Assembly: GCA_025363455.1 (NCBI GenBank)
Contig: JANYDW010000038.1
Location: forward strand, 1-64,000
Length of the DNA: 64,000 bases
From: Oleiharenicola sp.
GTDB taxonomy: Bacteria > Verrucomicrobiota > Verrucomicrobiia > Opitutales > Opitutaceae
Direction of reading: 5' to 3'
The notes beneath the pieces are model-generated. The model saw only the letters and a program-made list of their open reading frames with translations. It was not told the DNA's origin and searched no databases. Both the position numbers and the translations under genes were made by a program. Of this stretch, positions 25,109-35,587 are shown in pieces (within the stretch, counting starts at the first letter, position 1; each line of letters begins with the position of its first letter).

Positions 25109-26356
25109 CTAGGTCAGCAGCTGCACGATACGGATTATAGGCAAAAACAGGGCAATCACGATCGTGCCGACGACGAGCGCGAGAAAGAGGATCAAAAGAG
25201 GTTCAATCATGGCACTGAGCCCGGCGACGGCGTTGTCCACCTCGCCCTCGTAGATGTCCGCCACCTGATTGAGCATGGCGGACAACTGGCCGGATTGCTC
25301 CCCCACGTCGACCATGCTCGTCAGCATCGGTGGGAACACAGCCATGGCCTCGAGGGAGCGGGCGACCGGGGCGCCTTCCTGCACCCGGTCATGAACCTGG
25401 GCGATGGCCTCGGCCACGCGTGCATTGCCGCAAGTATCCCGGGTGATGAGCAAGGCCGGCAGGATCGGTACACCACTGGAAAGCAGCGTACCCAGCGTCC
25501 GGCTGAAACGGGCAATGACTGCCCGGAGAATAAGATCACCGAAAAGCGGCAATTTAATGACTAGCGTGTCGCCCCAACGGGCGCCAGCCGGAGTCCGCCG
25601 GAAAAACCCGCCGGCCAGCCACAACCCAAAAGCCAAGGCAGCTGCCGCCGGCAGATTGTGCCGGACCAGATCGCTGGCGGTCAGGACGGCCTGGGTCAAC
25701 GGCGGCAGCGGAGCGCCCTTGAGGAGGTCGGCGAAGATCTGCTGGAATTTCGGCACGACGAACACCAACAGACCGCAGAGAATCGCCACGGCGACGCTGA
25801 GCACGATGATCGGATAGACCAGTGCGGCCGTCACCTTGCCTCGGACCTGCAGGCTCTTTTCCTGGAAACGCGCCAGGCGATCGAGCACCGTGTCCAACAC
25901 GCCGCCCGCCTCGCCGGCCTTGATCATGTTGAGGAAGAGCCGGTCGAAGATTCGCGGATAAGGTCGCAGCGCCTCGGAGAGCGTGGCGCCGGACTTGATG
26001 CTGGCAGCGACCTCCGCGACCACGCGGCTGAATCGAGGGTTCCTCTCCTGCCGGCCCAGCACCTCGAGACCGCGCAGCAGCGGCATGCCGGCCCGGAGCA
26101 GTGTGCCCAGCTGCCGGGTGAAAACGGCGAGCTCCCTCGTGCGCACTTCGTGGACAAAAGGTATTTTGAACACGAAGGAGCCAAGCAGCAAAGAGGTCTT
26201 CCTCGCTGCTTGGATGCTTGGAGGTAATCCAACATTGGTTGGGAAAAGGCCCTGTGCCTTGAGGAGCACGGCGACCTGCCGGACATCGGGGGCGTCGAGC
26301 AGTCCGGTTTTTTCGGTACCGCGAGAGTCAAGAGCGATGTAGGAGAACTTAGGCAT
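25109..26356 (-). CDS. pilC: Type IV pilus/type II secretion inner-membrane platform protein (PilC/GspF)
   Basis: A 415-residue GspF-family protein with two repeated cytoplasmic T2SSF domains and three membrane spans. It begins MPKFSYIALDSRGTEKTG, shows FTRQLGTLLRAGMPLLRGLE in the first domain and FSRTLGTLLSSGVPILPALL in the second, and ends with a membrane span LILFLALVVGTIVIALFLPI. The start ATG is at 26354-26356. It is the last gene of the minus-strand run coaE-rho-pilB-pilT-gspE-pilC. The 122-bp gap before it holds repeat words (TTTGGCATTTGGAGTTTGGC). Confidence 0.93.
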   Translation of the reverse strand: MPKFSYIALDSRGTEKTGLLDAPDVRQVAVLLKAQGLFPTNVGLPPSIQAARKTSLLLGSFVFKIPFVHEVRTRELAVFTRQLGTLLRAGMPLLRGLEVLGRQERNPRFSRVVAEVAASIKSGATLSEALRPYPRIFDRLFLNMIKAGEAGGVLDTVLDRLARFQEKSLQVRGKVTAALVYPIIVLSVAVAILCGLLVFVVPKFQQIFADLLKGAPLPPLTQAVLTASDLVRHNLPAAAALAFGLWLAGGFFRRTPAGARWGDTLVIKLPLFGDLILRAVIARFSRTLGTLLSSGVPILPALLITRDTCGNARVAEAIAQVHDRVQEGAPVARSLEAMAVFPPMLTSMVDVGEQSGQLSAMLNQVADIYEGEVDNAVAGLSAMIEPLLILFLALVVGTIVIALFLPIIRIVQLLT

Positions 26357-26478
26357 GGCAGGAAAATGGGGAATGACGAATGCCGAAGAACGAATGTCCA
26401 AAGCCAGGCGCCCGTGGCGGAATCCGAAGTATTTGGCATTTGGAGTTTGGCATTCTATTTTGCCGCGCGCGGCGCGGC

Positions 26479-27792
26479 TTAGGTGTATTTGAGCACTTCT
26501 TCCACGGTTGTTTCCCCGGCAAGGATCGCGGCGAGGCCGGCGTCGCGCAAAGGTATCAGGCCATCTTTCCGGGCCTGTTGCTTAAGGTCGACCAGCGAGG
26601 CGCCTCCCATGATCAATTCACGGAAGGCGTCGGTCATGCGCAGGAATTCATAAAGACCAATCCGTCCTTTGTAACCTGATTGGTTGCACGCCGCGCAACC
26701 CGTCCCGCGATAGAATCTCCGGCCTGCGCGCGTCGCCGGATCAAGCCCGAGCTGGCGTAGCAGGACCGCGTCCGGCTCCCAGTCAACGCGGCACGATGGA
26801 CAAATGCCGCGCAACAGGCGCTGGGCGAGCACGGCCTCGACCGTCGAGGCCAGCAAAAACGGCTCGATGCCCATGTCCACCAGTCGCGTGATCGCGGACG
26901 GAGCATCGTTCGTGTGCAGCGTGGACAGCACGAGGTGGCCGGTGAGCGCGGCCTGAAGGCCGATCTGCGCCGACTCCAGGTCGCGGATCTCGCCGATCAT
27001 GACGATGTCGGGATCCTGCCGGAGAAAACTGCGCAGCGCCGCGGCGAAGGTGAGCCCCGCCACCAGATTCACCGGCACCTGCATGACGCCGTCGATCTCG
27101 TATTCGACGGGGTCCTCGATGGTGAGCAGCTTCGCCTCGGGGGTGTTGAGCAGCTTGAGGCAGCTATACAGCGTGGTGGTCTTGCCGGAGCCGGTTGGAC
27201 CAGTGACGAGAAAAATACCATTGGGCCGGTGGATGACCTCCTCCACGCCGCACCGGACGGTTTCGGGCAGCCCGAGCTGGCCCAATTCGAGGCGGACCGC
27301 CGATTGGTCAAGCACGCGCAGCACCACGCTTTCGCCGAACTGGGTCGGCAACGTGGAGACGCGCAGGTCCACGGCCCGTCCGGCGAGAGTGAGCCGGATG
27401 CGCCCATCCTGCGGCAGGCGACGCTCGGCGATGTTGAGGCCGCCGACCACCTTGAGCCGCGAGATGATCGGCCGCGCGAGCGACCGGGGCGGCGACGGCA
27501 TGTCCTGCAGGGTGCCGTCGATGCGATAGCGGATCCGGAACTCCCGCTCGAAAGGCTCGAAATGGATGTCCGACGCCCGGTCCCGAATGGCCTGGGCGAG
27601 GACGACATTAACGAAGCGGATGATCGGGGTCAGGCCCGCCAGCTGCTCAATGTCGTTATCCGTGAGGGCGATGTCGTCCGGCGTGGCCCGGGCCTGGGCC
27701 ACCAGCTCTCCCAGCGAGGCGTCGATCAAGGATTCGCCGGGCTGTTGCCCCGCGGGAAGATCGTAAATGGCCTGGTCGTGTCCCTCGTACAT
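26479..27792 (-). CDS. GspE/PilB-family assembly ATPase lacking the N-terminal MshEN domain
   Basis: A 437-residue secretion ATPase. Walker [14 protein letters not shown] lies near residues 195-207, Asp box and Walker [19 protein letters not shown] follow, and a C4 zinc-binding region (CPSCRVDW to [14 protein letters not shown]) sits near the C-terminus. The usual N-terminal regulatory domain is absent; the protein starts only about 50 residues before the [20 protein letters not shown] helix. It is the second extension-type ATPase of the operon, placed between pilT and pilC. It may power a distinct pseudopilus, or work with the longer enzyme. Confidence 0.93.
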   Translation of the reverse strand: MYEGHDQAIYDLPAGQQPGESLIDASLGELVAQARATPDDIALTDNDIEQLAGLTPIIRFVNVVLAQAIRDRASDIHFEPFEREFRIRYRIDGTLQDMPSPPRSLARPIISRLKVVGGLNIAERRLPQDGRIRLTLAGRAVDLRVSTLPTQFGESVVLRVLDQSAVRLELGQLGLPETVRCGVEEVIHRPNGIFLVTGPTGSGKTTTLYSCLKLLNTPEAKLLTIEDPVEYEIDGVMQVPVNLVAGLTFAAALRSFLRQDPDIVMIGEIRDLESAQIGLQAALTGHLVLSTLHTNDAPSAITRLVDMGIEPFLLASTVEAVLAQRLLRGICPSCRVDWEPDAVLLRQLGLDPATRAGRRFYRGTGCAACNQSGYKGRIGLYEFLRMTDAFRELIMGGASLVDLKQQARKDGLIPLRDAGLAAILAGETTVEEVLKYT

Positions 27793-27831
27793 GAGGAATC
27801 CCGCCGGGCCCGGCAGCTGGGGAAGATATTT

Positions 27832-28914
27832 TTAGAGTTCGCGCAGCTTGAAGCCCATGGTCAGCAGTTTTTCCTTCATCACGACCGGATCCTGCGATTT
27901 CTCGAGGGCCTCGTCGGCCTCGATCATCTCGCGGTTGACCAGGCTCATCAGGTGGGTGTCGAGCGTGATCATGCCGAGGTTGGCGCCGGTCTGGATGTCG
28001 GACGGGATGCGGAACGTCTTGTTGTCGCGGATGAGCGACGCGATGGACGAGGTGTTGACCATGATCTCGTAGGCGGCGATGCGCCCGCCGGACTTTTTCT
28101 TGCAGAGGGTCTGGGAGATGACGGCGATGATCGACGTCGATAGCTGCATGCGGATCATCTCCTTCATGTTGGCCGGGAAGGCGTCGACGATGCGGTCCAC
28201 GGTCTTGGCAGCGCTGTTGGTGTGCAGCGTGCCGAACACCAAGTGGCCCGTCTCGGCGGCGGAGATGGCGGCCTCGATGGTCTCGAGGTCGCGCAACTCA
28301 CCGACGAGAATGACGTCGGGGTCCTGGCGGAGGGCGCGCTTGATGGCTTCGGCGAAGCTCGGCACGTCGGAGCCGACCTCGCGTTGGGTGACGACGCACT
28401 TCTTGTGCGGGTGGTAATACTCGATCGGGTCCTCGATGGTGATGATGTGACCGTCGCGGTTTTCGTTGATGTAATTCATCATCGAGGCGAGCGTCGTGGA
28501 CTTCCCCGAGCCGGTCGGGCCGGTGACGAGGAACAGCCCGCGCTGGCGGTAGAGCAGCTCCTTGATCTTGTCGGGCATGCCGATGGTGCGAAGGTCGAAG
28601 AGCTGGTTGGGAATCTGGCGGAGGACGAGGCCGTAGTTGCCCTTCGCCTTGAGCACGCTGACGCGGAAACGGGCCTTGTCCCCGAAGGCGAAGCCAAAGT
28701 CGGTGCCGCCGTTGAGCTTCACGTTCTGGATGTGGTTGTCGGGCGTGATGGAGAGCATGAGCTGCTCCGTGTCCTCGGGGCGCAGCTCCGGGCCGTCGAT
28801 GGGGGTCATGCTGCCGCGCAGGCGCAGGCAGGGCGGCACGCCGACCTGCAGGTGGAGGTCGGAACTCTTCTGGTCGACGACCAGCTCGAGGAGATCGTTC
28901 ATTTCATAGCTCAT
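27832..28914 (-). CDS. pilT: Pilus retraction ATPase PilT
   Basis: A 360-residue PilT/PilU-type ATPase that depolymerises the pilus. The N-terminal PAS-like domain starts [20 protein letters not shown]. Walker [16 protein letters not shown] is near residues 128-142, followed by [13 protein letters not shown], Walker [15 protein letters not shown] and the [17 protein letters not shown] His box. The C-terminal region reads [20 protein letters not shown], close to but not identical with the AIRNLIRE motif of PilT. Its presence implies a retractile type IVa pilus rather than only a secretion system. Confidence 0.95.
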   Translation of the reverse strand: MSYEMNDLLELVVDQKSSDLHLQVGVPPCLRLRGSMTPIDGPELRPEDTEQLMLSITPDNHIQNVKLNGGTDFGFAFGDKARFRVSVLKAKGNYGLVLRQIPNQLFDLRTIGMPDKIKELLYRQRGLFLVTGPTGSGKSTTLASMMNYINENRDGHIITIEDPIEYYHPHKKCVVTQREVGSDVPSFAEAIKRALRQDPDVILVGELRDLETIEAAISAAETGHLVFGTLHTNSAAKTVDRIVDAFPANMKEMIRMQLSTSIIAVISQTLCKKKSGGRIAAYEIMVNTSSIASLIRDNKTFRIPSDIQTGANLGMITLDTHLMSLVNREMIEADEALEKSQDPVVMKEKLLTMGFKLREL

Positions 28915-28940
28915 GCGGTGGGTGGGTTAAAGGGATTGGG

Positions 28941-30563
28941 TCAAACCTGGTCGCCGACGGTCACGGACGCAACCTCTTCGATTGTGGTGAGCCCGGCGAG
29001 AACTTTGCGTAGGCCGTCTTCTCTCATGGTGCGCATGCCATCCGCCCGGGCCTGGTGGCGCAAGCGGGCGGCGGTAATGTTGTCGTAAATCATACCGCGA
29101 ATCCCGTCGTGGACGAGAAAGATTTCAAAGATTCCCAACCGGCCGCGATAACCGGTGCCGCGGCACGCGGCGCAACCCGCCCCGTGGGCAAAGTCCGCCC
29201 CCGCCAGCCGGGCGGGATCGAGGCCGAGCGCGTGCCGCTCCCGGACGGAGGGGATGTAGGATTTCCGGCAATCCTGGCAAATGCGCCGGACCAGCCTTTG
29301 CGCCACCACGGAGCGCAGGGCGGCGGCCACGAGGAAGGGTTTGACCCCGATGTCGATCAAACGGGTTACCGCCGAGGGGGCGTCGTTGGTGTGCAGGGTG
29401 CTGAAGACCATGTGGCCGGTCAGCGAAGCGTTGAGCGCGATCTCGGCCGTTTCCCGGTCGCGGATTTCGCCCACCATGATGATATTCGGCGCCTGCCGGA
29501 GCATCGCGCGGAGCGCCGCCGCAAAGGTCATGCCGATGCCGGGATTAACCGGCACCTGGTTGATGCCAGTGATCTGGTACTCGACCGGATCCTCCACCGT
29601 GATGATCTTGCGATCGGACCGGTTGAGATGATGCAGGCTCGCGTAGAGCGTCGAGGTCTTGCCGGAACCGGTCGGGCCCGTGACGAGCATGATGCCGTCG
29701 GGCGACGCGATCTGCCGCTCAAACACCGCCTGGTCATCCGGCAGGAAACCCAGTTCGGGCATCCCGAGCTTCAGGCTCTCCGCGTCGAGGACCCGCATGA
29801 CAATGCTCTCGCCATGCACCGTGGGCAGCGAGGAAACGCGCAGGTCGAGGTTGCGGTCATCGACCCGCACCTGGATGCGGCCATCCTGCGGCACGCGCTT
29901 CTCCGCGATGCTGAGACCGGCCATGATCTTCAAACGGGAAATAACCGGGAGCTGGAGGCGCCGGGCCGGCGCCTGCACTTCATGCAACACCCCGTCGACC
30001 CGGTGTCGCACGCGGAAACGCTGGGCCAGCGGCTCCAAATGGATGTCCGAAGCCCGGCGCCGGATCGCCTCGGCGATGACTTCCTGGACGAGCCGGATGA
30101 CCGGCGCATCGCGTTCCTCCGGGCTGACGGTCACCCCTGATGAAGCTTCCGTTCCGGGGAGTCCGCCCGTCGGCTCTGAAAGTTCCCAACCGTAGGCGCG
30201 GTCCAACGCCTGCCGGATATCGGCGGCGGTGGCGAGCACCGCGCCGACAGGCGACCCGGCGACGTAGGCCAGGCTGTCCATCAGGTCGATCGCCATCGGA
30301 TCGGATACGGCCACCTGCAATATCCCATCTTTCCGGGCGAACGGGATCACCGCCCGATCCAGCACAAAGTTGCGGGGCAACGCATCAAGGACGTCTTGCG
30401 GGATCGCGCAGTCGCCGAGCTCTACCCATGGCAGACCGAACTCTTTCGCTACCGCCCTGCCCAACGCGGCGCGTTCCATCCCGACGGTAGGCCAGCCGGC
30501 CCCAGGCGGCAGCAGACCGCGTTGGCGGGCAATCTGCAGGAGAGGTTCTTCGGCGGTTGTCAC
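28941..30563 (-). CDS. pilB: GspE/PilB-family assembly ATPase with N-terminal MshEN-type domain
   Basis: A 540-residue ATPase. Residues about 10-135 are a T2SSE_N/MshEN-type regulatory domain (LGRAVAKEFGLPWVELGD), a fold that binds cyclic-di-GMP in some homologues. The catalytic core has IRRRASDIHLEPL, Walker [15 protein letters not shown] near residues 293-306, Walker B NIIMVGEIRDRETAEIAL and a zinc region (CQDC to CAACRGTGYRGRLG). It is 26 bp upstream of pilT. This is the likely pilus extension motor. No pilin or secretin gene is present in the window. Confidence 0.94.
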   Translation of the reverse strand: MTTAEEPLLQIARQRGLLPPGAGWPTVGMERAALGRAVAKEFGLPWVELGDCAIPQDVLDALPRNFVLDRAVIPFARKDGILQVAVSDPMAIDLMDSLAYVAGSPVGAVLATAADIRQALDRAYGWELSEPTGGLPGTEASSGVTVSPEERDAPVIRLVQEVIAEAIRRRASDIHLEPLAQRFRVRHRVDGVLHEVQAPARRLQLPVISRLKIMAGLSIAEKRVPQDGRIQVRVDDRNLDLRVSSLPTVHGESIVMRVLDAESLKLGMPELGFLPDDQAVFERQIASPDGIMLVTGPTGSGKTSTLYASLHHLNRSDRKIITVEDPVEYQITGINQVPVNPGIGMTFAAALRAMLRQAPNIIMVGEIRDRETAEIALNASLTGHMVFSTLHTNDAPSAVTRLIDIGVKPFLVAAALRSVVAQRLVRRICQDCRKSYIPSVRERHALGLDPARLAGADFAHGAGCAACRGTGYRGRLGIFEIFLVHDGIRGMIYDNITAARLRHQARADGMRTMREDGLRKVLAGLTTIEEVASVTVGDQV

Positions 30564-30614
30564 TCGTGTGAACTGTTTCCGCCCTTCGATTGGCCCGGAG
30601 ATGAAGGAGCAGGA

Positions 30615-32471
30615 TCAGCGGTTGAGGCTCAGGAGGAATTCAGTGTTCGTCTTGGTCTTCTTGAGTCGCTGGATGAGCATGTCGATCGAGTCCGCGGCGG
30701 GCACACCCTGCATGGCGCGGCGCAGAGAGTAGATCTTGAGCAATTCGTCGGGATGGTAGATGAGCTCTTCCTTGCGCGTGCCGCTCTTGTCGATGTTGAG
30801 CGCGGGGAAGATGCGCTTGTTAACGAGATCGCGGTCGAGGTGCAGCTCCATGTTGCCGGTGCCTTTGAACTCCTCAAAGATGATCTCGTCCATGCGGCTG
30901 CCGGTATCAACCAGCGCCGTGCCGATGATGGTAAGGCTGCCGGCACCCTCGATGTTGCGGGCCGAGCCGAAGAATCGCTTGGGCTTCTGCAGGGCGTTGG
31001 CCTCGAGGCCGCCCGACATGATCTTGCCGCTGTTGCCGGCGAGCGCGTTGTAGGCGCGGGCCAGGCGGGTGATGGAATCCAGCAGGATGATCACATGCTC
31101 GCCCTGCTCGACAAGCCGGCGGGCCTTCTCGATGACCATCTCGGCGCAATGGATGTGGCTTTCCGGCGCCTCATCAAAGGTCGAGCTGACCACCTCGCCC
31201 TTGCAGTGGCGCTTGAAGTCCGTGACCTCCTCGGGACGCTCGTCCACCAGCAGGATGATAAGCTTCGCTTCGGGCGAATTCTCCGCGATGGAGTTCGCCA
31301 TGTTTTGCATCAGGATGGTCTTGCCGGTGCGGGGCGGGGCGACGATGAGGCCGCGCTGGCCGAAGCCGATCGGCGTGATGATGTCCACCATGCGCATCGA
31401 GACGTCCTTGAGACCCTGGACCTCAAGCCAGATGCGCTTGAGCGGGTAATAGGGCGTGAGCTCCTCGAAGGGCACGACTTTCGAAATCTCGGCGGGCTTG
31501 ATGCCCATGACGTGCTTGATGGCTACGACGGTCGGGCAACGCTCGCTGCCGGAAGGGGCCTGGCACTGCACCTCGACGTAGTGGCCGCGCTTGAGGCCGA
31601 AATGCCGGGCGAAGATGTCGGGCAAAAAGGCGTCCTCCGGATAGAGCCGGTAGTTCACGTCCTCGTGGACGATGAAACCGAAGCCGCGATCGGTGACATC
31701 GACGTAGCCACGATCCATGAGCGGGATTTTCTGCTCGGCGACGGCGAGGAACACCTGCGTCATGAGTTGCTTGCGGTTGGGCGCGCCCTCGAACTTGGCG
31801 CCCATTTTCCGGGCGAAGACGGTGAGCTCGGCGAGCTTGAGCGCGTAGAGTTCGTTGAGCCAGATGGGCTCCTCCTTGCCGGAGGCGATCTCGTCGGCGA
31901 CCTGGTCGACTGATTCAATGGTGGGGAAGCGGGCCGGATCGGGCAGGTCGCCGTAGATGACGACTTCCTTCGGCGGGAGGGGTTGCGGCGGTTTGTTGCC
32001 GCTGGGCTGGAAGTTGGGTTTGCCCCACTTGCCGCCGCCACCACCTTGGAAATTCTTCCCGCGCTGGCGTCGGTTCCATTTGCCACCGCCGCCGCCGTGC
32101 TGCTGATAACCGCCGGCGTTGCCACCACCGCCTTCATCATAGTTTCCCTGACCGCCGCCCTGCGGGGCTGCGGCCTGGTCGTAACCACCGGATGAACCTG
32201 GAGACTCCGCGGCCGGAGCGTGGGGCGGAGGTTCGGGGGCCGGAGCGGGTGCTTCCACGCGAACCGGTTCCGGAGCGGGACGCGGCTCCGGGGGCGCGGA
32301 TTTGGGCGCCGGGGCCTCGCGATACTCGGTCTCCTTGACGGCGGAAACCTTAAGGGGTTTTTTGCCACCACGGATAAGGCGGGAGCGCGCGGGGCGCTTG
32401 GTGGCGGAAGACCCGGTTGAGGAGTCGTCTGGTTTGCTGGTATCCTCGGCGGATTTAGGAGGGACTGACAT
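30615..32471 (-). CDS. rho: Transcription termination factor Rho (full length, Gly-rich insertion)
   Basis: A 618-residue Rho. Residues 1-110 are Pro/Ala/Glu-rich, about 115-165 are Gly- and Arg-rich ([20 protein letters not shown]), then come the Rho_N domain (about 195-245), the cold-shock domain with the intact RNP1 motif [10 protein letters not shown] (about 260), and the RecA core with Walker [13 protein letters not shown] near residue 375, [13 protein letters not shown] and the RNA loop [11 protein letters not shown]. Disordered insertions of this kind are common in Rho of several phyla. The ATG at 32469-32471 overlaps the coaE 3' end by 17 bp. It heads the pilus ATPase run, an unusual place for rho. 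Confidence 0.96.
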   Translation of the reverse strand: MSVPPKSAEDTSKPDDSSTGSSATKRPARSRLIRGGKKPLKVSAVKETEYREAPAPKSAPPEPRPAPEPVRVEAPAPAPEPPPHAPAAESPGSSGGYDQAAAPQGGGQGNYDEGGGGNAGGYQQHGGGGGKWNRRQRGKNFQGGGGGKWGKPNFQPSGNKPPQPLPPKEVVIYGDLPDPARFPTIESVDQVADEIASGKEEPIWLNELYALKLAELTVFARKMGAKFEGAPNRKQLMTQVFLAVAEQKIPLMDRGYVDVTDRGFGFIVHEDVNYRLYPEDAFLPDIFARHFGLKRGHYVEVQCQAPSGSERCPTVVAIKHVMGIKPAEISKVVPFEELTPYYPLKRIWLEVQGLKDVSMRMVDIITPIGFGQRGLIVAPPRTGKTILMQNMANSIAENSPEAKLIILLVDERPEEVTDFKRHCKGEVVSSTFDEAPESHIHCAEMVIEKARRLVEQGEHVIILLDSITRLARAYNALAGNSGKIMSGGLEANALQKPKRFFGSARNIEGAGSLTIIGTALVDTGSRMDEIIFEEFKGTGNMELHLDRDLVNKRIFPALNIDKSGTRKEELIYHPDELLKIYSLRRAMQGVPAADSIDMLIQRLKKTKTNTEFLLSLNR

Positions 32472-33096
32472 GAGAGCGGGCGTTGGGCCCGGGGGGGTGG
32501 GATTGCATGAGGCGATCAGCCAGGGCATTGACCTGTTCTCGGAGAAATTCGGGTGAACCGTCGTTCAGGAGAACATGGTCTGCCAGCTCGCATTTTCGGG
32601 CCAGTGGCAGTTGCTTGACCAAGCGCTGGCGGGCCTGTTCCGGGGGAACGCCACGCAGCTCCAGCCGCCTCAATTGTGTCGCGGAGTCTGTGGTCACGCA
32701 GACGGTGAAATCAAACCAATTCTCCAGGCCTTTTTCGAAGAGCAGCGGTACCTCCACTATGAAGGCCACGCCCGACGCAGCGGCAAAGATCTCCCGCCAG
32801 CGGGCCAGCAGGAGCGGATGCAGCAGTTCCTCCAACCAGGCCAGCGCACCCGGGTCGGCAAAGACCTGCTCGGCGATCTTGTCGCGACGAATCTCGCCGC
32901 TCCCGGTCAGCATGGCGGGGCCGAGCCGGGCCCGGATCGCGAGGGCGACCTCAGGTCTCGGGAGGAGCTCGTCGCGGACGACCTGGTCGGCGTCGAGACG
33001 GCGGAATCCGCGTTCGGCAAACAGGGCGGCGGCCGTTGACTTTCCACATCCCATCCCGCCTGTCAGCCCAACGAGCAGGTTGGTGCTGTTAACCAT
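32455..33096 (-). CDS. coaE: Dephospho-CoA kinase
   Basis: The last enzyme of CoA biosynthesis, phosphorylating the 3'-OH of dephospho-CoA. 213 residues from the ATG 33094-33096. P-loop GLTGGMGCGKST near residues 10-21, DADQVVRDEL, the LEELLHPLLLARWREIF segment and VEVPLLFEKGLENWFD are all standard for CoaE. The 3' end overlaps the start of rho by 17 bp, so the two are likely co-transcribed. It supplies CoA, which Acs in this window also uses, though the genes are not linked. Confidence 0.95.
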   Translation of the reverse strand: MVNSTNLLVGLTGGMGCGKSTAAALFAERGFRRLDADQVVRDELLPRPEVALAIRARLGPAMLTGSGEIRRDKIAEQVFADPGALAWLEELLHPLLLARWREIFAAASGVAFIVEVPLLFEKGLENWFDFTVCVTTDSATQLRRLELRGVPPEQARQRLVKQLPLARKCELADHVLLNDGSPEFLREQVNALADRLMQSHPPGPNARSHVSPS

Positions 33097-33161
33097 TTCT
33101 TCTATGGATGTTACAATGGGCTTGCTGATGGAGGGGGGCAACCCCTATTTCCTACGAGAGG

Positions 33162-34016
33162 ATGGTCTTACCCCACTCCATCGACACCAAAAACACCGCC
33201 GCCGTGGTCAAGGCGGTAAAAGACGCCTTCACGGACATCGGATCCGAGGCCAGTCATCCTCTGGTGGCCCGCTTGTTTCAAGATGTGCAGGACATGTTTG
33301 AGGGCAATTACGCCGGGTACCAAAGCATTGACATGCAGTACCACAATTTTGAGCACACCCTGCAGGCCACCCTTTGCCTCATTCATATCCTGCACGGGCG
33401 CAGCCGCACGGTGGACCGGCCGGTGATCACGGCCCGCACCTGGGAACTTGGAGTCATGGCGGCCCTGCTCCACGACAGCGGCTACCTTAAGATCAACGGT
33501 GACCTCGGCGGCACCGGGGCCAAGTACACCTTCGTTCATGAGCGGCGGAGCTGCGAGTTTGCCCGCGACTACCTGCCCCGCATGGGCGTTACCGCCACCG
33601 AAGTGGAAGACATTTGCGCATCCATTATCTGCACCGGCCCGCGCAGCAAGATCAGCCAGATCGCTTTCCGCTCCGAGGAGGGCCGGCACATGGCCTTTGC
33701 CCTGCTGACCGCCGACTACCTGGCGCAGATGAGCGCCCCGGATTATGTGGAAAAACTGCCGGCGCTATACCGGGAATTCTACGAAGCCTTTGAGTTTGAA
33801 CAGACGCCTTTGGAGAAGCGACCCTACCGCAGCCTGCGGCAATTGCTGGAACTGACCCCGGGCTTCTGGACGAATCTTGTGCACCCCATGCTCGACTTCG
33901 AGGCGGGCGGCGTGTATCGCTATTTGACGACAGCGGGCCAACCCAATCCTTATCTGCAGGCCGTCGAGGCCAACATGGCCGAGGTCCATCGGCTCTTGCA
34001 GTCGGGAGAGGGCTAA
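33162..34016 (+). CDS. HD-domain phosphohydrolase (cyclic nucleotide phosphodiesterase-like)
   Basis: A 284-residue all-helical protein. The metal ligands of the HD fold are H61 and H65 in [10 protein letters not shown], the H104-D105 pair in ALLHDSGYL, and further acidic residues in [10 protein letters not shown]. The YHNxxH start and spacing resemble class I 3',5'-cyclic nucleotide phosphodiesterases more than dNTPases. It has no signal peptide. It is divergent from coaE and only 29 bp upstream of comM on the same strand, so it may be co-transcribed with it. Substrate unknown. Confidence 0.85.
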   Translation: MVLPHSIDTKNTAAVVKAVKDAFTDIGSEASHPLVARLFQDVQDMFEGNYAGYQSIDMQYHNFEHTLQATLCLIHILHGRSRTVDRPVITARTWELGVMAALLHDSGYLKINGDLGGTGAKYTFVHERRSCEFARDYLPRMGVTATEVEDICASIICTGPRSKISQIAFRSEEGRHMAFALLTADYLAQMSAPDYVEKLPALYREFYEAFEFEQTPLEKRPYRSLRQLLELTPGFWTNLVHPMLDFEAGGVYRYLTTAGQPNPYLQAVEANMAEVHRLLQSGEG

Positions 34017-34045
34017 ACTCCACCCTCTTACTCAGTCCCCTGTCC

Positions 34046-35581
34046 ATGTTAGCCACTATCGGCTCAGCCGCGTTGCTGGGCATTGATGCCGTTCCGGTCC
34101 AAATCGAGGTCAATACCGGGGAAGCCGGCATCCCTGACCTCATCCTCGTCGGCCTGCCCGACACCGCCGTGAAGGAATCCGAAAACCGGGTGTTCTCCGC
34201 GCTGAGCAATTCCGGCCTGCGGATGCCGAAATCCCGCACGACCATCAACCTCGCTCCGGGCGACCTTCGGAAGGAAGGAGCGATCTACGACCTGCCCATT
34301 GCCCTCGGTATCCTCGTGGCGACCGGCCAGCTTGCCTGCGACCAGCTGGCCCGCTACCTCATCGCGGGCGAGCTGAGCCTTTCCGGCGCCACGCGCCCAA
34401 TCAAGGGTGGGCTCGCCATGGCGGTCCTCGCCCGGGACTGCGGTCGTAAGGCGATTTTGCTGCCGCCCCTCGCCGCCCAGGAGGCCGCGCTGGTCGAGGG
34501 CATCGAGGTCTACGAGATCACGTCGCTCGACCAGGCCCACCAGTTCCTGGGCGGCAAGCTGACCCTGTTTCCGCTGCGGCCCCCGCGCCGCACGTCGGCC
34601 AGCGCCCGGCCGGAGAACGAACCCGATTTCTCCGAGATCAAGGGCCAGCACGCCGTCCGCCGCGCGGTCGAGATCGCCGTCGCGGGTGGTCACAACCTGC
34701 TCATGATCGGGCCGCCCGGCTCCGGCAAATCCATGATCGCGCGCCGCATCCCCGGCATCATGCCGCTCCCCACGCTGGAGGAATACCTCGAGATCCTGCG
34801 CATTCACTCTGCCGCCGGCCAGACGATGCCGGGCGGCCTGCAGCTCTTCCAGCGACCCGCCCGCGCCCCGCACCACACGATCTCCGATGTCGGCCTGCTC
34901 GGTGGTGGCACCATTCCCGGCCCGGGGGAAATTTCCCTCGCACACCACGGCGTGCTGTTCCTGGACGAATTGCCTGAGTTCCAGCGGTCCGCGCTCGAGG
35001 TCCTGCGCCAGCCATTGGAGGACGGCCACGTGACCATCTCTCGCAGCGCCGGCAAGGTCACCCTGCCCTGTCATTTCATGCTCGTGGCGGCGATGAACCC
35101 CTGTCCTTGCGGCTACTTGGGCGATCCCAAGCACGAGTGCCGGTGCTCGCCCTCGCAGATCCAACGTTACCGGGCCCGCATCAGCGGCCCGCTCCTCGAC
35201 CGGATTGACCTGCATGTCGAGGCCCCCGCCCTCTCCTTCGCCGAGTTGCGCAACGACCAGGGAGGTGAATCGTCCGGTGCCATGCGCGAGCGCATCGACA
35301 CGGCGCGCCAGCACCAGCTTATCCGCTTCCGGGGCACCAAGCTGACCTCCAATTCCCGCATGGCCCCCTCGCAGATCAAACGCTTCTGCGCCATCGACGC
35401 CAAACTCGGCGACCTGCTGCAGCAGGCGATGGAGCAACTCTCGCTCTCGGCGCGCGCCTACGACCGCATCCTCAAGGTCGCCCGCACCATCGCCGATCTC
35501 GCCGAGGCCGAGTCCATCCAGTCCCCGCACCTACTCGAGGCCATCCAATACCGGAGCCTGGACCGCAATGTGTTCTACTGA
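34046..35581 (+). CDS. comM: YifB/ComM family Mg-chelatase-like AAA ATPase
   Basis: A 511-residue protein, the usual length of ComM, a hexameric helicase that promotes branch migration in natural transformation. The N-terminal ChlI-type domain has [16 protein letters not shown] and [18 protein letters not shown]. The AAA core has Walker [14 protein letters not shown] near residues 222-234 and [10 protein letters not shown] as Walker B. It ends with the helical [13 protein letters not shown] segment. The last part of the gene has a 30-bp near-duplicate at 38166-38195, beyond the next two genes. The pilus genes nearby fit a transformation-capable cell, but no other competence gene is seen. Confidence 0.96.
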   Translation: MLATIGSAALLGIDAVPVQIEVNTGEAGIPDLILVGLPDTAVKESENRVFSALSNSGLRMPKSRTTINLAPGDLRKEGAIYDLPIALGILVATGQLACDQLARYLIAGELSLSGATRPIKGGLAMAVLARDCGRKAILLPPLAAQEAALVEGIEVYEITSLDQAHQFLGGKLTLFPLRPPRRTSASARPENEPDFSEIKGQHAVRRAVEIAVAGGHNLLMIGPPGSGKSMIARRIPGIMPLPTLEEYLEILRIHSAAGQTMPGGLQLFQRPARAPHHTISDVGLLGGGTIPGPGEISLAHHGVLFLDELPEFQRSALEVLRQPLEDGHVTISRSAGKVTLPCHFMLVAAMNPCPCGYLGDPKHECRCSPSQIQRYRARISGPLLDRIDLHVEAPALSFAELRNDQGGESSGAMRERIDTARQHQLIRFRGTKLTSNSRMAPSQIKRFCAIDAKLGDLLQQAMEQLSLSARAYDRILKVARTIADLAEAESIQSPHLLEAIQYRSLDRNVFY

Positions 35582-35587
35582 CACGCC

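Noticed and set aside
26914-28143. Long plus-strand open frames opposite gspE/pilT (also 29055-30140 and 30396-31913)
   Set aside because: They are antisense shadows of high-GC genes: no motifs, His/Arg/Asp-rich composition, and the minus-strand frames have full family signatures.
34064-35530. Minus-strand 488-codon frame opposite comM (similar ones at 3627-5093, 2342-3532 and 53001-54524)
   Set aside because: Third-position GC bias and conserved motifs belong to the plus-strand genes; the antisense peptides match no known fold.
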